This document shows positions 7,663 to 15,750 of a DNA stretch of 64,000 bases, one piece after another (position 1 is the stretch's first letter; each line of letters begins with the position of its first letter). The notes under the pieces are model-generated. The model had not been told where the DNA came from. It ran no database searches and saw only the letters and a program-made list of their open reading frames with translations. This DNA comes from Desulfococcus multivorans (lineage in GTDB: Bacteria > Desulfobacterota > Desulfobacteria > Desulfobacterales > Desulfococcaceae). The DNA lies in the NCBI RefSeq assembly GCF_001854245.1, contig NZ_CP015381.1:1957001-2021000 (forward strand), in the 5' to 3' direction. The position numbers and the translations under genes were made by a program.

Positions 7663-8983
7663 GTCGTTTCAATTGCTCCGCGTAAATTTCGACGGGATGC
7701 CTGACGGCAACGCGATCTCCGGATCTCGAAAGGGCGTCGGCAATCTGAAGCATGCATGCCGGGCACCCGGTCGCCACGGACGAGCATCCGGTCGCCACGA
7801 TATTGTCCCGTTTCTGGCGGCCGATAGTAGAAGAAATTCCATAATACTGCAAATTAAAACTGCCCCCCATGCCGCAACACCAGTCGGACGATGCCATCTC
7901 CTTCAACTGATAACGGGGGTTCGCCTTGATCATGGCCCTGGGCTCCACCGAGACGCCCAACGCTTTTTTCAGGTGGCAGGGATCGTGATACGTGATGACT
8001 TCGGGTGGATTTTCGGTGTCGCCGCCAACACCGCGGACCGGGGGGGCAAGCCCGATGATATTGACCATAAACGCATTGATATCCATCGTTTTTTCAGCGA
8101 TCCGCTCCACCCTTCGCAACAGCCCCATGTCGCCGTTTCCCGCAGCTTCGGCCATGGCCGGCCAAACCTCCTTGAAGGTTGAGGTGCAGGTGGCGCAGGC
8201 GGTGACGAGATAATCGAACTCACCGGGGTTGAAGCTGTTGAGATTATGCTCCAGGAGACTTCTGAAGGTTTTCATGTCTCCGGAGGAAACAGCCGGGATC
8301 CCGCAACAGGCCTGGTTCTCCGGCAGGACAATGCCGACTTCGTGATAGGTGAGCACGTCGACGACCGCCTGGGCGATGTGCGGGAAGATCTTGTCGATGA
8401 GGCACCCCACGTAAAAGGCGGCGCGAACGCCGGATTTTCCCGGACGGGTTTTCAGAACCGGCACCATCTTGTGAAAAGGGGTTTCCGCCAGATTTTTGAA
8501 ATGTCGGCGGCCAAGCAGCGGGGAAATGACCCTTGCGCAGGATGTGCCCACGACGTCGTTTACGGGCCGGGTGAAGACTTTCTGGAATCTGGCACCCCAT
8601 TCGGCCATTCGATCGAACAACTCGGGGTGGGCCAACATGCCTCTCAGCACCAGTTTTTTCGCCGGCGGAAGGTCCATGTATCCGGTGAGGATGGCCCTTG
8701 CCTTCATGAAAATTTCCAGAACATTGACACCCGAGGGACAGTTTGCGGCGCAGGACCCGCATAACAAACACTTGTTAAGCCGTTCGTAAACCCCTTCCGG
8801 ATCCTTGAACATCTCGTGCATCAAACCGTCCAGGAGCGCCAGTTTACCCCGGGCAACGTCCGCCTCACGGCCGGTCTGGTCGTAAAGGGGGCAAACCGAC
8901 TGGCACATGCCGCACCGCATGCAAACCACGAGCTGATCTTCGAGCTCCTTCATCAGATGGGCGAGCGCTTTCATATCGGACAT
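7652..8983 (-). CDS. glcF: GlcF-like Fe-S subunit of D-lactate/glycolate dehydrogenase
   Basis: A 443-residue iron-sulfur protein. The N-terminal half has two 4Fe-4S motifs (CMRCGMCQSVCPLY and CLLCGSCAANCPSG). The C-terminal half has two CCG domains (YVGCLIDK, QACCGIP; then CHLKKALG, DWCCGMGG). It accepts electrons from the partner flavoprotein and passes them to the membrane pool. The start at 8983 follows AGGAGG closely and lies 2 bases after the glcD stop. It resembles both glycolate oxidase GlcF and the lactate dehydrogenase Fe-S subunits of sulfate reducers; the lactate neighbours favour the latter. Confidence 0.88.
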   Translation of the reverse strand: MSDMKALAHLMKELEDQLVVCMRCGMCQSVCPLYDQTGREADVARGKLALLDGLMHEMFKDPEGVYERLNKCLLCGSCAANCPSGVNVLEIFMKARAILTGYMDLPPAKKLVLRGMLAHPELFDRMAEWGARFQKVFTRPVNDVVGTSCARVISPLLGRRHFKNLAETPFHKMVPVLKTRPGKSGVRAAFYVGCLIDKIFPHIAQAVVDVLTYHEVGIVLPENQACCGIPAVSSGDMKTFRSLLEHNLNSFNPGEFDYLVTACATCTSTFKEVWPAMAEAAGNGDMGLLRRVERIAEKTMDINAFMVNIIGLAPPVRGVGGDTENPPEVITYHDPCHLKKALGVSVEPRAMIKANPRYQLKEMASSDWCCGMGGSFNLQYYGISSTIGRQKRDNIVATGCSSVATGCPACMLQIADALSRSGDRVAVRHPVEIYAEQLKRHEN

Positions 8984-8985
8984 GA

Positions 8986-10371
8986 TCAGCCTCCTATTAT
9001 CTTGCCGGGATTCAAAATGTTCCTGGGGTCGAGCGCCGCCTTGACGGCGCGGGAATACTGGATGGTGGCAGGACTGGTCTCTTTTTCCAGAAAGCATGAC
9101 TTGGCAATGCCGGTGCCGTGTTCGCCCGACAGCGTACCGCCCATGGCAAGAGCCTTGTCGAAAATCGCTGCGATGGCGGCTTCAACCCGCTCCCACTCCT
9201 CGGTATTTCGCTTGTCCGTCAGAATGGTGGGGTGAAGATTTCCATCCCCGGCGTGACCGAACGTGCCGATTTCGAGACGGTATTTTGCCGCGATATCCTG
9301 CATGGCCTGAACCATCTCGGGAATCCGGCTTCGGGGGACCGTGGCATCCTCCAGCACCAGGGTGGGCTTGAGTTTGGCGAGGGCTGACAGGGCGCTGCGC
9401 CGGGCAGCCCAGACCTTGTCGCGTTCGGCATCGTCCTTGGCGACACGAATGTCGACGGCGCCCTGTTGCCGGCAGATTTCCTCCACCTTTACGGCGTCCT
9501 CCTCGACCATGGCGGGGTGGCCGTCAACCTCGATGAGAAGAAGGGCCGCGGCGTCGGTGGGAAGGCCTGCCCGGCTGTAGCTTTCCACGGCGCGGATCGT
9601 AAAATTGTCCATGAATTCGAGGGTACAGGGGATGATCCGGGCGGCAATAATGGCCGCCACCGCCTCGGATGCCTTGATGATCTGATTGAAGACGGCCATC
9701 ATGGCTTTGCGATGCGCCGGGAGGGGAATGAGTTTCAGCGTGATTTCATCGAAAACGCCAAGGGTTCCCTCGGATCCCACCAGGAGACCGGTCAGATTGT
9801 AGCCGGTGGCGCATTTGACGGTTTTTGCGCCGGTCTTGACGATCTCCCCGTTCGTATCAAAGAACTTCAACCCCATGACATAATCCGAAGTGACACCGTA
9901 TTTGAGGCCCCTGAGGCCGCCGGCGTTCTCCGCGACGTTTCCACCAAGGGTCGAAACGGCTTGGCTTCCGGGGTCCGGCGGATAGAAGAGCCCTTTGGCC
10001 TGGGCGGCCGCGGCGAACTGGGCGGTCACCACTCCGGGCTGAACCACGGCGTACATGTCCGCTTCATTGATTTCCAGGATCCGCTTCAGGCCGTTGGTCA
10101 GAATGACGACACCTTCCCGAGCCGTGGGAACGGTGCCGCCGCTCAGGTTGGTGCCCGCTCCGCGCACGGTGACGGGCAGACCGTTCTCGCCGCAGACCTT
10201 CACGCTGCGACCCAGCGCTTCACTGGTCGTGGGACGGATCACCAATGCGGGGACAACCGGCTTGACCACGGCGGCGTCGTAGGAGTAGGTGAGAAGGTCT
10301 GCGTCGTCGGTGAAGACATTCTCGGCACCCACGATGTTCTTGAATTCCTTGATGAGAGCGGGATTGAGCAT
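8986..10371 (-). CDS. glcD: FAD-linked D-lactate/glycolate dehydrogenase (GlcD family)
   Basis: A 461-residue flavoprotein of the VAO/PCMH type. FAD-binding segments include VTVRGAGTNLSGGTVP (about residues 65-80), PPDPGSQAVSTLGGNVAENAGG (in two parts, about 130-152) and the C-terminal FGHAGDGNLHP and SGEHGTGI motifs typical of D-2-hydroxyacid dehydrogenases. It oxidises D-lactate or glycolate and is coupled to the adjoining GlcF subunit. The gene heads the minus-strand operon and is divergent from lutABC, with a 431-bp control region between them. The chirality of the substrate is inferred from family and neighbours. Confidence 0.9.
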   Translation of the reverse strand: MLNPALIKEFKNIVGAENVFTDDADLLTYSYDAAVVKPVVPALVIRPTTSEALGRSVKVCGENGLPVTVRGAGTNLSGGTVPTAREGVVILTNGLKRILEINEADMYAVVQPGVVTAQFAAAAQAKGLFYPPDPGSQAVSTLGGNVAENAGGLRGLKYGVTSDYVMGLKFFDTNGEIVKTGAKTVKCATGYNLTGLLVGSEGTLGVFDEITLKLIPLPAHRKAMMAVFNQIIKASEAVAAIIAARIIPCTLEFMDNFTIRAVESYSRAGLPTDAAALLLIEVDGHPAMVEEDAVKVEEICRQQGAVDIRVAKDDAERDKVWAARRSALSALAKLKPTLVLEDATVPRSRIPEMVQAMQDIAAKYRLEIGTFGHAGDGNLHPTILTDKRNTEEWERVEAAIAAIFDKALAMGGTLSGEHGTGIAKSCFLEKETSPATIQYSRAVKAALDPRNILNPGKIIGG

Positions 10372-10457
10372 AGGGTTCGTCTCCTAAAAATTGGTTTAGC
10401 GTTCGCTTGACGCCAAGACAGGCTGATCAAGTACGCCAATCAACGGAAATCGGTTAA

Positions 10458-10468
10458 TGGTAGTACCA
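10458..10468. promoter_or_regulatory. candidate FadR-family operator, glcD side
   Basis: TGGTAGTACCA, a perfect TGGT-N3-ACCA palindrome, matches the operator core used by LldR/PdhR-type FadR regulators. It lies about 90 bp upstream of the glcD start, close to where transcription would begin from the weak candidate promoter at 10480-10508. Confidence 0.65.
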
Positions 10469-10479
10469 AAATCAAAAAA

Positions 10480-10508
10480 TACCAATGCGATGTATCGACA
10501 ACTGTCAA
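10480..10508 (-). promoter_or_regulatory. candidate glcD operon promoter
   Basis: On the minus strand TTGACA (complement of 10503-10508) is followed, 17-18 bases on, by a poor -10 (TTGGTA or TGGTAT). A perfect -35 with a weak -10 next to an operator is plausible for a regulated promoter, but this is a soft call. Confidence 0.35.
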
Positions 10509-10573
10509 TATTTGGATAACCTATTTAATCGTTTAAGTATCATTCATAATATTTTATTTCAAGTATTTTTTTC

Positions 10574-10602
10574 TTGACATCGAAAAAGGGCTCATTTATA
10601 AA
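10574..10602 (+). promoter_or_regulatory. lutABC operon promoter (sigma-70 type)
   Basis: TTGACA at 10574-10579, 17 bp, then TATAAA at 10597-10602, close to consensus. The predicted start of transcription is near 10609, leaving a leader of about 190 bases before lutA. It directly abuts the palindrome at 10605-10617, the arrangement expected for repression. Confidence 0.75.
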
Positions 10603-10604
10603 TT

Positions 10605-10617
10605 ATGGTCATACCAT
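10605..10617. promoter_or_regulatory. candidate FadR-family operator over the lutABC start site
   Basis: ATGGTCATACCAT has five-base arms around a 3-bp centre, TGGT-N3-ACCA. It begins 2 bases after the -10 box, so a bound repressor would block RNA polymerase. Together with 10458-10468 it gives one site per divergent operon. Confidence 0.7.
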
Positions 10618-10802
10618 TGATCAAAATAACCTTTTAGTGTGTTGAAAAGGCGATCGCCCGCAGCGATACGTCCATAATCTCCAACAAAAAAATCAACCGA
10701 AGCGCAGAAAAAACGATATTTGTCTTTTCCTGAGACACCGTGGGGTCGATCGAAACATTTCCCGACCACGGGAAGTAATCATTCGGAAACAGAGGAGAGG
10801 TG

Positions 10803-11552
10803 ATGCGTCAATATCCCCCAAAACCCGAAAAGGTCTACTTTTTCGGCACCTGTCTGATCGACATGGCCTATCCGGAAGCGGGTATGGCCGCTATCCATCT
10901 CATCCAACGCGAAGGCGTGGAGGTCGTCTTTCCGCACGAACAGTCCTGTTGCGGTCAGCCGGCTTACAACTCCGGATTCCCGGAGGAGGCTCGTCGGGTG
11001 GCGGAAAAACAGTTGGAGATATTCTCCAAGCCCTATCCGATAGTCGTCCCGTCAGGCTCATGCGCGGGTATGATGCGCCACCATTATCCCAGACTTTTCG
11101 CGAAAGATCCGGGTCTATCCCGGGTCAAAGCCTTTTCGGAGCGGATTTTCGAGCTGACGGAATTTCTGGTCCATGTTCTCCACATCCAGCTGGAGGACCG
11201 GGGGGAGCCGGTCACCGTGACATGGCATTCCTCCTGTCACGCCGCTCGGGAGATGGGCGTCATCGAAGACAGCAAATCTCTTATCAGGCAGCTTGGAAAC
11301 GTCAAACTGGTGACGCTTGAAAACGAGCACCAGTGCTGCGGATTCGGCGGCACTTTTGCGGTCAAGCAACCGGAGATTTCCGAGGCAATGGTGACGGACA
11401 AGATCGACGATATCCGGAAGACGGGCGCCGCGGAGGTGCTGGGCGGCGACTGCGGCTGTCTCATGAACATTACCGGCGCCATGAGCTATCGGCGGATACC
11501 GATCACCGGTCGACATATCGCCGAATTCATATGGGAGCGCATTCATGACTGA
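10803..11552 (+). CDS. lutA: lactate utilisation protein LutA
   Basis: A 249-residue protein made of two cysteine-rich CCG domains. The first has FFGTCLID, HEQSCCGQPAYNSG and SGSCAGMM; the second has WHSSCHAAREMG, EHQCCGFGGTF and GDCGCLMNI. It is one subunit of the LutABC L-lactate oxidase, which turns lactate into pyruvate through Fe-S clusters. GGAGAGGTG precedes the ATG at 10803; a GTG one codon earlier is possible. Its stop overlaps the lutB start by 8 bases. Confidence 0.93.
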   Translation: MRQYPPKPEKVYFFGTCLIDMAYPEAGMAAIHLIQREGVEVVFPHEQSCCGQPAYNSGFPEEARRVAEKQLEIFSKPYPIVVPSGSCAGMMRHHYPRLFAKDPGLSRVKAFSERIFELTEFLVHVLHIQLEDRGEPVTVTWHSSCHAAREMGVIEDSKSLIRQLGNVKLVTLENEHQCCGFGGTFAVKQPEISEAMVTDKIDDIRKTGAAEVLGGDCGCLMNITGAMSYRRIPITGRHIAEFIWERIHD

Positions 11553-12966
11553 AACCCAATTCGACTTTCAGGCCAATATCCGTAAAGCCCTGGCCAACCG
11601 ACAGCTGAGATCGAACCTCTCGTTCGCAATGGGCAGCATGACCGCCAAGAGAAAGGCGATCTTCAGCGATGCAGCGGCTTTCGAGGCGCTCAGGGCCCAG
11701 GGAAACGCCATCCGGAGGCGTGCCTTGCTCCAACTGCCGGAACTGCTTGAGCGGCTCGAAAAGAAATGCATCGAAAACGGCATGTCGGTCCACTGGGCCG
11801 AAACAACCGATGAGGCCAACCGGATCGTTCTCGGCATTCTTCGGGATCATCATGCCCGGCGGTTGGTCAAGGGCAAATCCATGGTCTCCGAGGAGATGCA
11901 TCTCAACCGGTTTCTCGCCGACCACGGTGTCGAGTCCCTTGAAACGGATCTGGGGGAATTCATCATTCAGCTCGACGGGGAGACGCCGTCCCATATCATT
12001 GTCCCGGCCATTCACAAAAACAAGCAGGAGATCGCCAGGACCTTCCACGAGAAGATTCCGAACACGCCCTACACGGAGGCCGTCGAGGAGCTCAACGCCA
12101 TCGCCCGGAAAACCCTTCGACGGAAGTTTTACGAAGGGGAGGTCGGGTTGAGCGGCGTCAACATGGCCGTTGCCGAAACCGGCACCCTCTGTCTCGTCGA
12201 AAATGAAGGCAACGGCCGAATGTGCACCACGGTTCCACCGGTTCACATCGCCGTGATGGGGCTTGAAAAGGTCGTGGAAAAGCTTTCCGACGTGCCGCCG
12301 CTGCTGCGGCTTCTCACGGGCTCGGCCACCGGACAGCTCATCACAACCTATGTCAACATGATCTCGGGGCCGAGAAAGCCCGACGAAAAGGACGGACCCC
12401 GGGAAATCCATCTGATCCTTCTGGATAACGGGCGCTCCCGGATACTGTCCGATGAACAACTGCGGCAGACGCTTCAATGCATCCGGTGCGGGACCTGCCT
12501 CAACCATTGTCCTGTCTACACCCGTATCGGCGGGCATGCCTATGGCTTCATCTATCCCGGTCCCATCGGAGAGATCCTGACCCCTCAAATGGAGGGGCTC
12601 GACAAAGCCGGCGGCATTCCCACGGCCTCGACGCTCTGCAATGCCTGCGAGGAGGTCTGTCCGGTGAAGATTCCCATACCGGATCTGATCCGACGGCTCA
12701 GGAACGAAAGTTACGACCCGAACGGATCGGTGCCGGGGCACGGATTCAAACGGACGTTTGCCGAGGCCGCCGTGTGGAAGGCATGGGCGCTGGTCAATCG
12801 CCACCGGGGCTTGAACGCCCTCGTCACGAAAATGGCGCCTGTTTTGAGTCCGATCCTGCCGCGTTTAGGCCCTCTTGAGGCATGGACCCGTGGTCGGATC
12901 CGACCGCGTTTTTCCCAAAAAAGCCTTCATGAGAGGGTCAGAGAGAAAGGGATCAAGGATGCCTGA
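11545..12966 (+). CDS. lutB: lactate utilisation Fe-S protein LutB
   Basis: A 473-residue protein. Residues about 60-300 are a LUD domain with the AVAETGTLCLVENEGNGR signature. A dicluster ferredoxin domain (CIRCGTCLNHCPVY, CNACEEVCPVKIPI; about 310-395) and a C-terminal tail follow. It is the electron-transfer core of LutABC. The start overlaps lutA and the end overlaps lutC, so the three genes are translationally coupled under the promoter at 10574. Confidence 0.93.
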   Translation: MTETQFDFQANIRKALANRQLRSNLSFAMGSMTAKRKAIFSDAAAFEALRAQGNAIRRRALLQLPELLERLEKKCIENGMSVHWAETTDEANRIVLGILRDHHARRLVKGKSMVSEEMHLNRFLADHGVESLETDLGEFIIQLDGETPSHIIVPAIHKNKQEIARTFHEKIPNTPYTEAVEELNAIARKTLRRKFYEGEVGLSGVNMAVAETGTLCLVENEGNGRMCTTVPPVHIAVMGLEKVVEKLSDVPPLLRLLTGSATGQLITTYVNMISGPRKPDEKDGPREIHLILLDNGRSRILSDEQLRQTLQCIRCGTCLNHCPVYTRIGGHAYGFIYPGPIGEILTPQMEGLDKAGGIPTASTLCNACEEVCPVKIPIPDLIRRLRNESYDPNGSVPGHGFKRTFAEAAVWKAWALVNRHRGLNALVTKMAPVLSPILPRLGPLEAWTRGRIRPRFSQKSLHERVREKGIKDA

Positions 12967-13633
12967 AAAATCACGTGAACGGATCTTGCGAAGAATAAGC
13001 AGTGCTCTGGGAGATCGACGGAACCTTCCGTCTGTTCCCGCACCGCTTCAAACGCCTCCTTTGAGCCGGGAGGAAAAGATCGAACAACTGAAAACCCGGA
13101 TGACGGCAATGCGAAGCGAGGTGCATGTGGTCCCGAAAGGGGACCGTGACGCGCTGTGGACGGATCGTCTGAAGACCATCGTCGTCGAAAAAGGGCTGAA
13201 GCAGATGCTCTACGCCCCCGGGACGCCGGTGGGAGACGCCGTGGCAGCGGCATGGGCTGCAGGGGATGCGGGACTTCCCGTACTCGAACCCTACGACGCA
13301 CCGGTGGAAACCTTCAAGGAAGCCCTTTTCTCTATGGATGCGGGCATCACCGCGACCATGGGCGGCATCGCCGACACCGGCGCTCTGATCCTCTGGCCCG
13401 ACGAAAACGAACCCCGTCTCATGTCCCTCGTCCCCGAGGTCCACATCGCCGTTCTTGACGCCGATCGCATCTATGAGAGCTTTTCCGAAGCGATGGAGAA
13501 ATGCGTGTGGGCCGACGGGATGCCCACCAACGCGCTCCTGATATCCGGACCGTCCAAAACCGCCGATATTGAACTGGTGTTGGCGTTCGGTGTTCACGGG
13601 CCCAAAGAACTGGTGGTCCTGATCTTGACCTGA
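12959..13633 (+). CDS. lutC: lactate utilisation protein LutC
   Basis: A 224-residue LUD-domain protein with the late signature ATMGGIADTGALILWPDE (residues about 134-151), where LutC proteins have an AxIAETGTLV-like motif. The C-terminal DIELVLAFGVHGPKELVV matches family ends. The frame runs back to 12875, but the ATG at 12959, inside the lutB end and near AAAGGGATCAAGG, is the fitting start. It is the last gene of the lut operon, followed by a hairpin terminator. Confidence 0.92.
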   Translation: MPEKSRERILRRISSALGDRRNLPSVPAPLQTPPLSREEKIEQLKTRMTAMRSEVHVVPKGDRDALWTDRLKTIVVEKGLKQMLYAPGTPVGDAVAAAWAAGDAGLPVLEPYDAPVETFKEALFSMDAGITATMGGIADTGALILWPDENEPRLMSLVPEVHIAVLDADRIYESFSEAMEKCVWADGMPTNALLISGPSKTADIELVLAFGVHGPKELVVLILT

Positions 13634-13647
13634 TAAAACATGGATAG

Positions 13648-13680
13648 CACCGGCCGGCCAGAGGTAGCCGGTGTTTCTGT
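13648..13680 (+). terminator. terminator after lutC
   Basis: CACCGGC (13648-13654) pairs with GCCGGTG (13667-13673) around a 12-base loop, followed by TTTCTGT. It sits 15 bases after the lutC stop. The modest stem and short T-run suggest partial read-through to the permease gene is possible. Confidence 0.6.
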
Positions 13681-13690
13681 AACTACGTGG

Positions 13691-13773
13691 CCTTCGATTT
13701 TCGTAATGTCGACCGGAAACCGGTGAAGCCTTTCCTGGAATTCACCGCCCCACGGAAGTCGAAGGTTGAATCA
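13691..13773. repeat. dispersed repeat, copy C
   Basis: It starts with CCTTCGATTTTCGTAATG and TCGACCGGAAACCGG, and ends GGAAGTCGAAGGTTGAATCAT, the inverse of the left end. The middle differs from copy B (a GGTGAAGCC...GAATTCACC palindrome replaces it). It lies between lutC and the lactate permease. Confidence 0.7.
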
Positions 13774-13814
13774 TCATAACCGTCAACAGCTTTTTATTTT
13801 TACATGGAGGACCG

Positions 13815-15524
13815 ATGAGTTTAGGATTTCAATCTTTCATGGCGGTGCTGCCCATTCTGACGGCAGCCGTTCTTCTGGTGGGATTTCGTTGGCCGGCAAA
13901 ATGGGCCATGCCCATCTGCTACGTGGTAGCCGTTCTGATTTCATTTATTTTCTGGCATGTGGATGTCGTGCGCATTGTCGCATCGACGATCCAGGGGCTT
14001 TTCATCACCGCAGACATTCTGTTTATCATTTTCGGCGCCATTCTGCTGCTCAACACTCTCAAACATTCAGGCGCCATCAGCGCCATTCGAACCGGTTTTA
14101 CCAAAATCAGTCCGGACAGGCGGGTGCAGGTCGTGTTGACGGCCTGGTTGTTCGGTGCCTTCATCGAGGGGGCCTCGGGGTTCGGCACCCCTGCAGCCAT
14201 CGCGGCGCCCTTGATGGTGGCGATCGGGTTTCCGGCATTGGGGGCCGTCATGATCGGCATGATGATCCAGAGCACCCCCGTAACCTTCGGGGCTGTGGGA
14301 ACCCCCATTCTCATCGGTGTCAAGGGGGGGCTGGAAAATCCCCAGCTGACGGCCCTGCTGGCCGAGGTAGGCATGGATTTCAGCCAGTATCTTCAGCTGA
14401 TTACAGCTGCATCCGCCATCTTCCACGCCATTGCGGGAACCTTGATTCCCACGTTTATGGTGGTGATGATGACGCGTTTCTTCGGCAGGAACAAATCGTG
14501 GACCGAAGGCCTGTCGATTTTGCCGTTCTCCATCATGGGCGGCCTTGCTTTCACCATACCGTATATGTTGACCGGTATATTTCTCGGCCCTGAATTTCCC
14601 AGCCTCATCGGCGCGCTCATCGGTATGGCCATTATGACGACCGCAGCCACCAAGGGGTTCCTGGTACCCAAGGACATCTGGGATTTCCCGCCCCGGGAAG
14701 AATGGGAACCCGGCTGGATGAGCCAGATGGAAATCAAACTGGATGCCCTGACCTCTAAAAAACCCATGAATCTCACCCTGGCATGGATTCCTTACCTGCT
14801 GGTGGCCATTATCCTCGTGCTGACGCGGTTGGGACAGCTGCCCCTGGGTACCTGGCTCAAAAGCGTCAAATTTCCCTGGTCGGACATACTCGGTACGGGC
14901 ATCAGCGCTGCTTTCGTGCCCCTCTATCTGCCCGGGGCCATCCTTTGCTTCGTCGTATTGATCACTTATTTTCTCCACAAAATGAGCTGGAACGAACTCT
15001 CGCTCGCCATCAAGGAATCCAGCAGCATTCTCCTGGGCGCCGGATTCGTGCTCATTTTCACCATTCCCATGGTTCGGGTGTACATCAACTCCGGCGTCAA
15101 TGCCGCCGGATATTCCAGCATGCCCCTGGCCATGGCTGAATGGGTGGCCGCCAATGTGGGGCAGGTCTGGCCTTTCTTCGCACCGCTCATCGGTGCACTG
15201 GGCGCCTTTATCGCGGGCAGCAACACGGTCAGCAACCTCATGTTCAGCCTGTTTCAGCACGGCGTCGCCCAGAATCTCGCCATTTCGGGTGTCGTGGTCG
15301 TGGCCCTTCAGGCCGTTGGCGCTGCTGCGGGGAACATGTTCTGCATCCACAATGTGGTGGCGGCATCCGCTACCGTCGGATTGCTGGGTCAGGAAGGCAA
15401 CACCCTCCGCCGGACCATCATTCCAACCCTCTATTATTGCATCCTCGTCGGTATTCTCGGCCTGCTGGTAATTTATGCCATGGGATACCATGATCCTCTG
15501 AATGCTTACCTGGTGAGTCGTTAG
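13815..15524 (+). CDS. lldP: L-lactate permease
   Basis: A 569-residue integral membrane protein with about 13-14 hydrophobic segments and the LctP family landmarks FIEGASGFGTPAAIAAP (residues about 115-131) and FIAGSNTVSNLMFSLFQ (about 465-481). It imports lactate with protons. GGAGG lies 6 bases before the ATG. It follows lutABC after a hairpin and a repeat copy, so it may be co-transcribed by read-through or have its own promoter. Its place completes the uptake-and-oxidation set. Confidence 0.95.
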   Translation: MSLGFQSFMAVLPILTAAVLLVGFRWPAKWAMPICYVVAVLISFIFWHVDVVRIVASTIQGLFITADILFIIFGAILLLNTLKHSGAISAIRTGFTKISPDRRVQVVLTAWLFGAFIEGASGFGTPAAIAAPLMVAIGFPALGAVMIGMMIQSTPVTFGAVGTPILIGVKGGLENPQLTALLAEVGMDFSQYLQLITAASAIFHAIAGTLIPTFMVVMMTRFFGRNKSWTEGLSILPFSIMGGLAFTIPYMLTGIFLGPEFPSLIGALIGMAIMTTAATKGFLVPKDIWDFPPREEWEPGWMSQMEIKLDALTSKKPMNLTLAWIPYLLVAIILVLTRLGQLPLGTWLKSVKFPWSDILGTGISAAFVPLYLPGAILCFVVLITYFLHKMSWNELSLAIKESSSILLGAGFVLIFTIPMVRVYINSGVNAAGYSSMPLAMAEWVAANVGQVWPFFAPLIGALGAFIAGSNTVSNLMFSLFQHGVAQNLAISGVVVVALQAVGAAAGNMFCIHNVVAASATVGLLGQEGNTLRRTIIPTLYYCILVGILGLLVIYAMGYHDPLNAYLVSR

Positions 15525-15600
15525 ACAGGGCGGCATAACGCGGATATCGGACTTTTTTGCAGAAACCGCAACATTGTCGCCCGTCGGTGATCGTCACGCT

Positions 15601-15750
15601 TTACGCCATCCTGCTCAATGTCTTACGGAAACGGCCGAGAGACAGGCTGAACAGGACGGCACCGATCACCGAGAGGGCGACAAATTGTTTCCACACGACC
15701 GCTGATCCGGCGCCGCGGTAGAGGATGGCCTGGCCCACGATCGTATCGCC
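15601..15750 (-). pseudogene. 3' remnant of an ABC-2 type transporter permease gene
   Basis: The minus-strand frame directly after the efflux-factor stop codon encodes 49 residues, including GQAILYRGAGSAVVWKQF and a hydrophobic ALSVIGAVLFSLSLGRFR, ending in TAA at 15601-15603. This is the typical last transmembrane helix and tail of YhhJ/YbhR-like ABC-2 permeases. There is no start codon and no upstream part: the homology begins at the first codon after the TGA of the preceding gene. The rest of the permease was evidently deleted. Confidence 0.6.

Noticed and set aside
11527-12804. 425-codon minus-strand open frame opposite lutB
   Set aside because: Codon bias of the GC-rich lutB gene creates it; the lutB domains fully explain the DNA.
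14067-15536. 489-codon minus-strand open frame opposite the lactate permease
   Set aside because: Shadow of lldP, which has a full set of membrane segments and family motifs.
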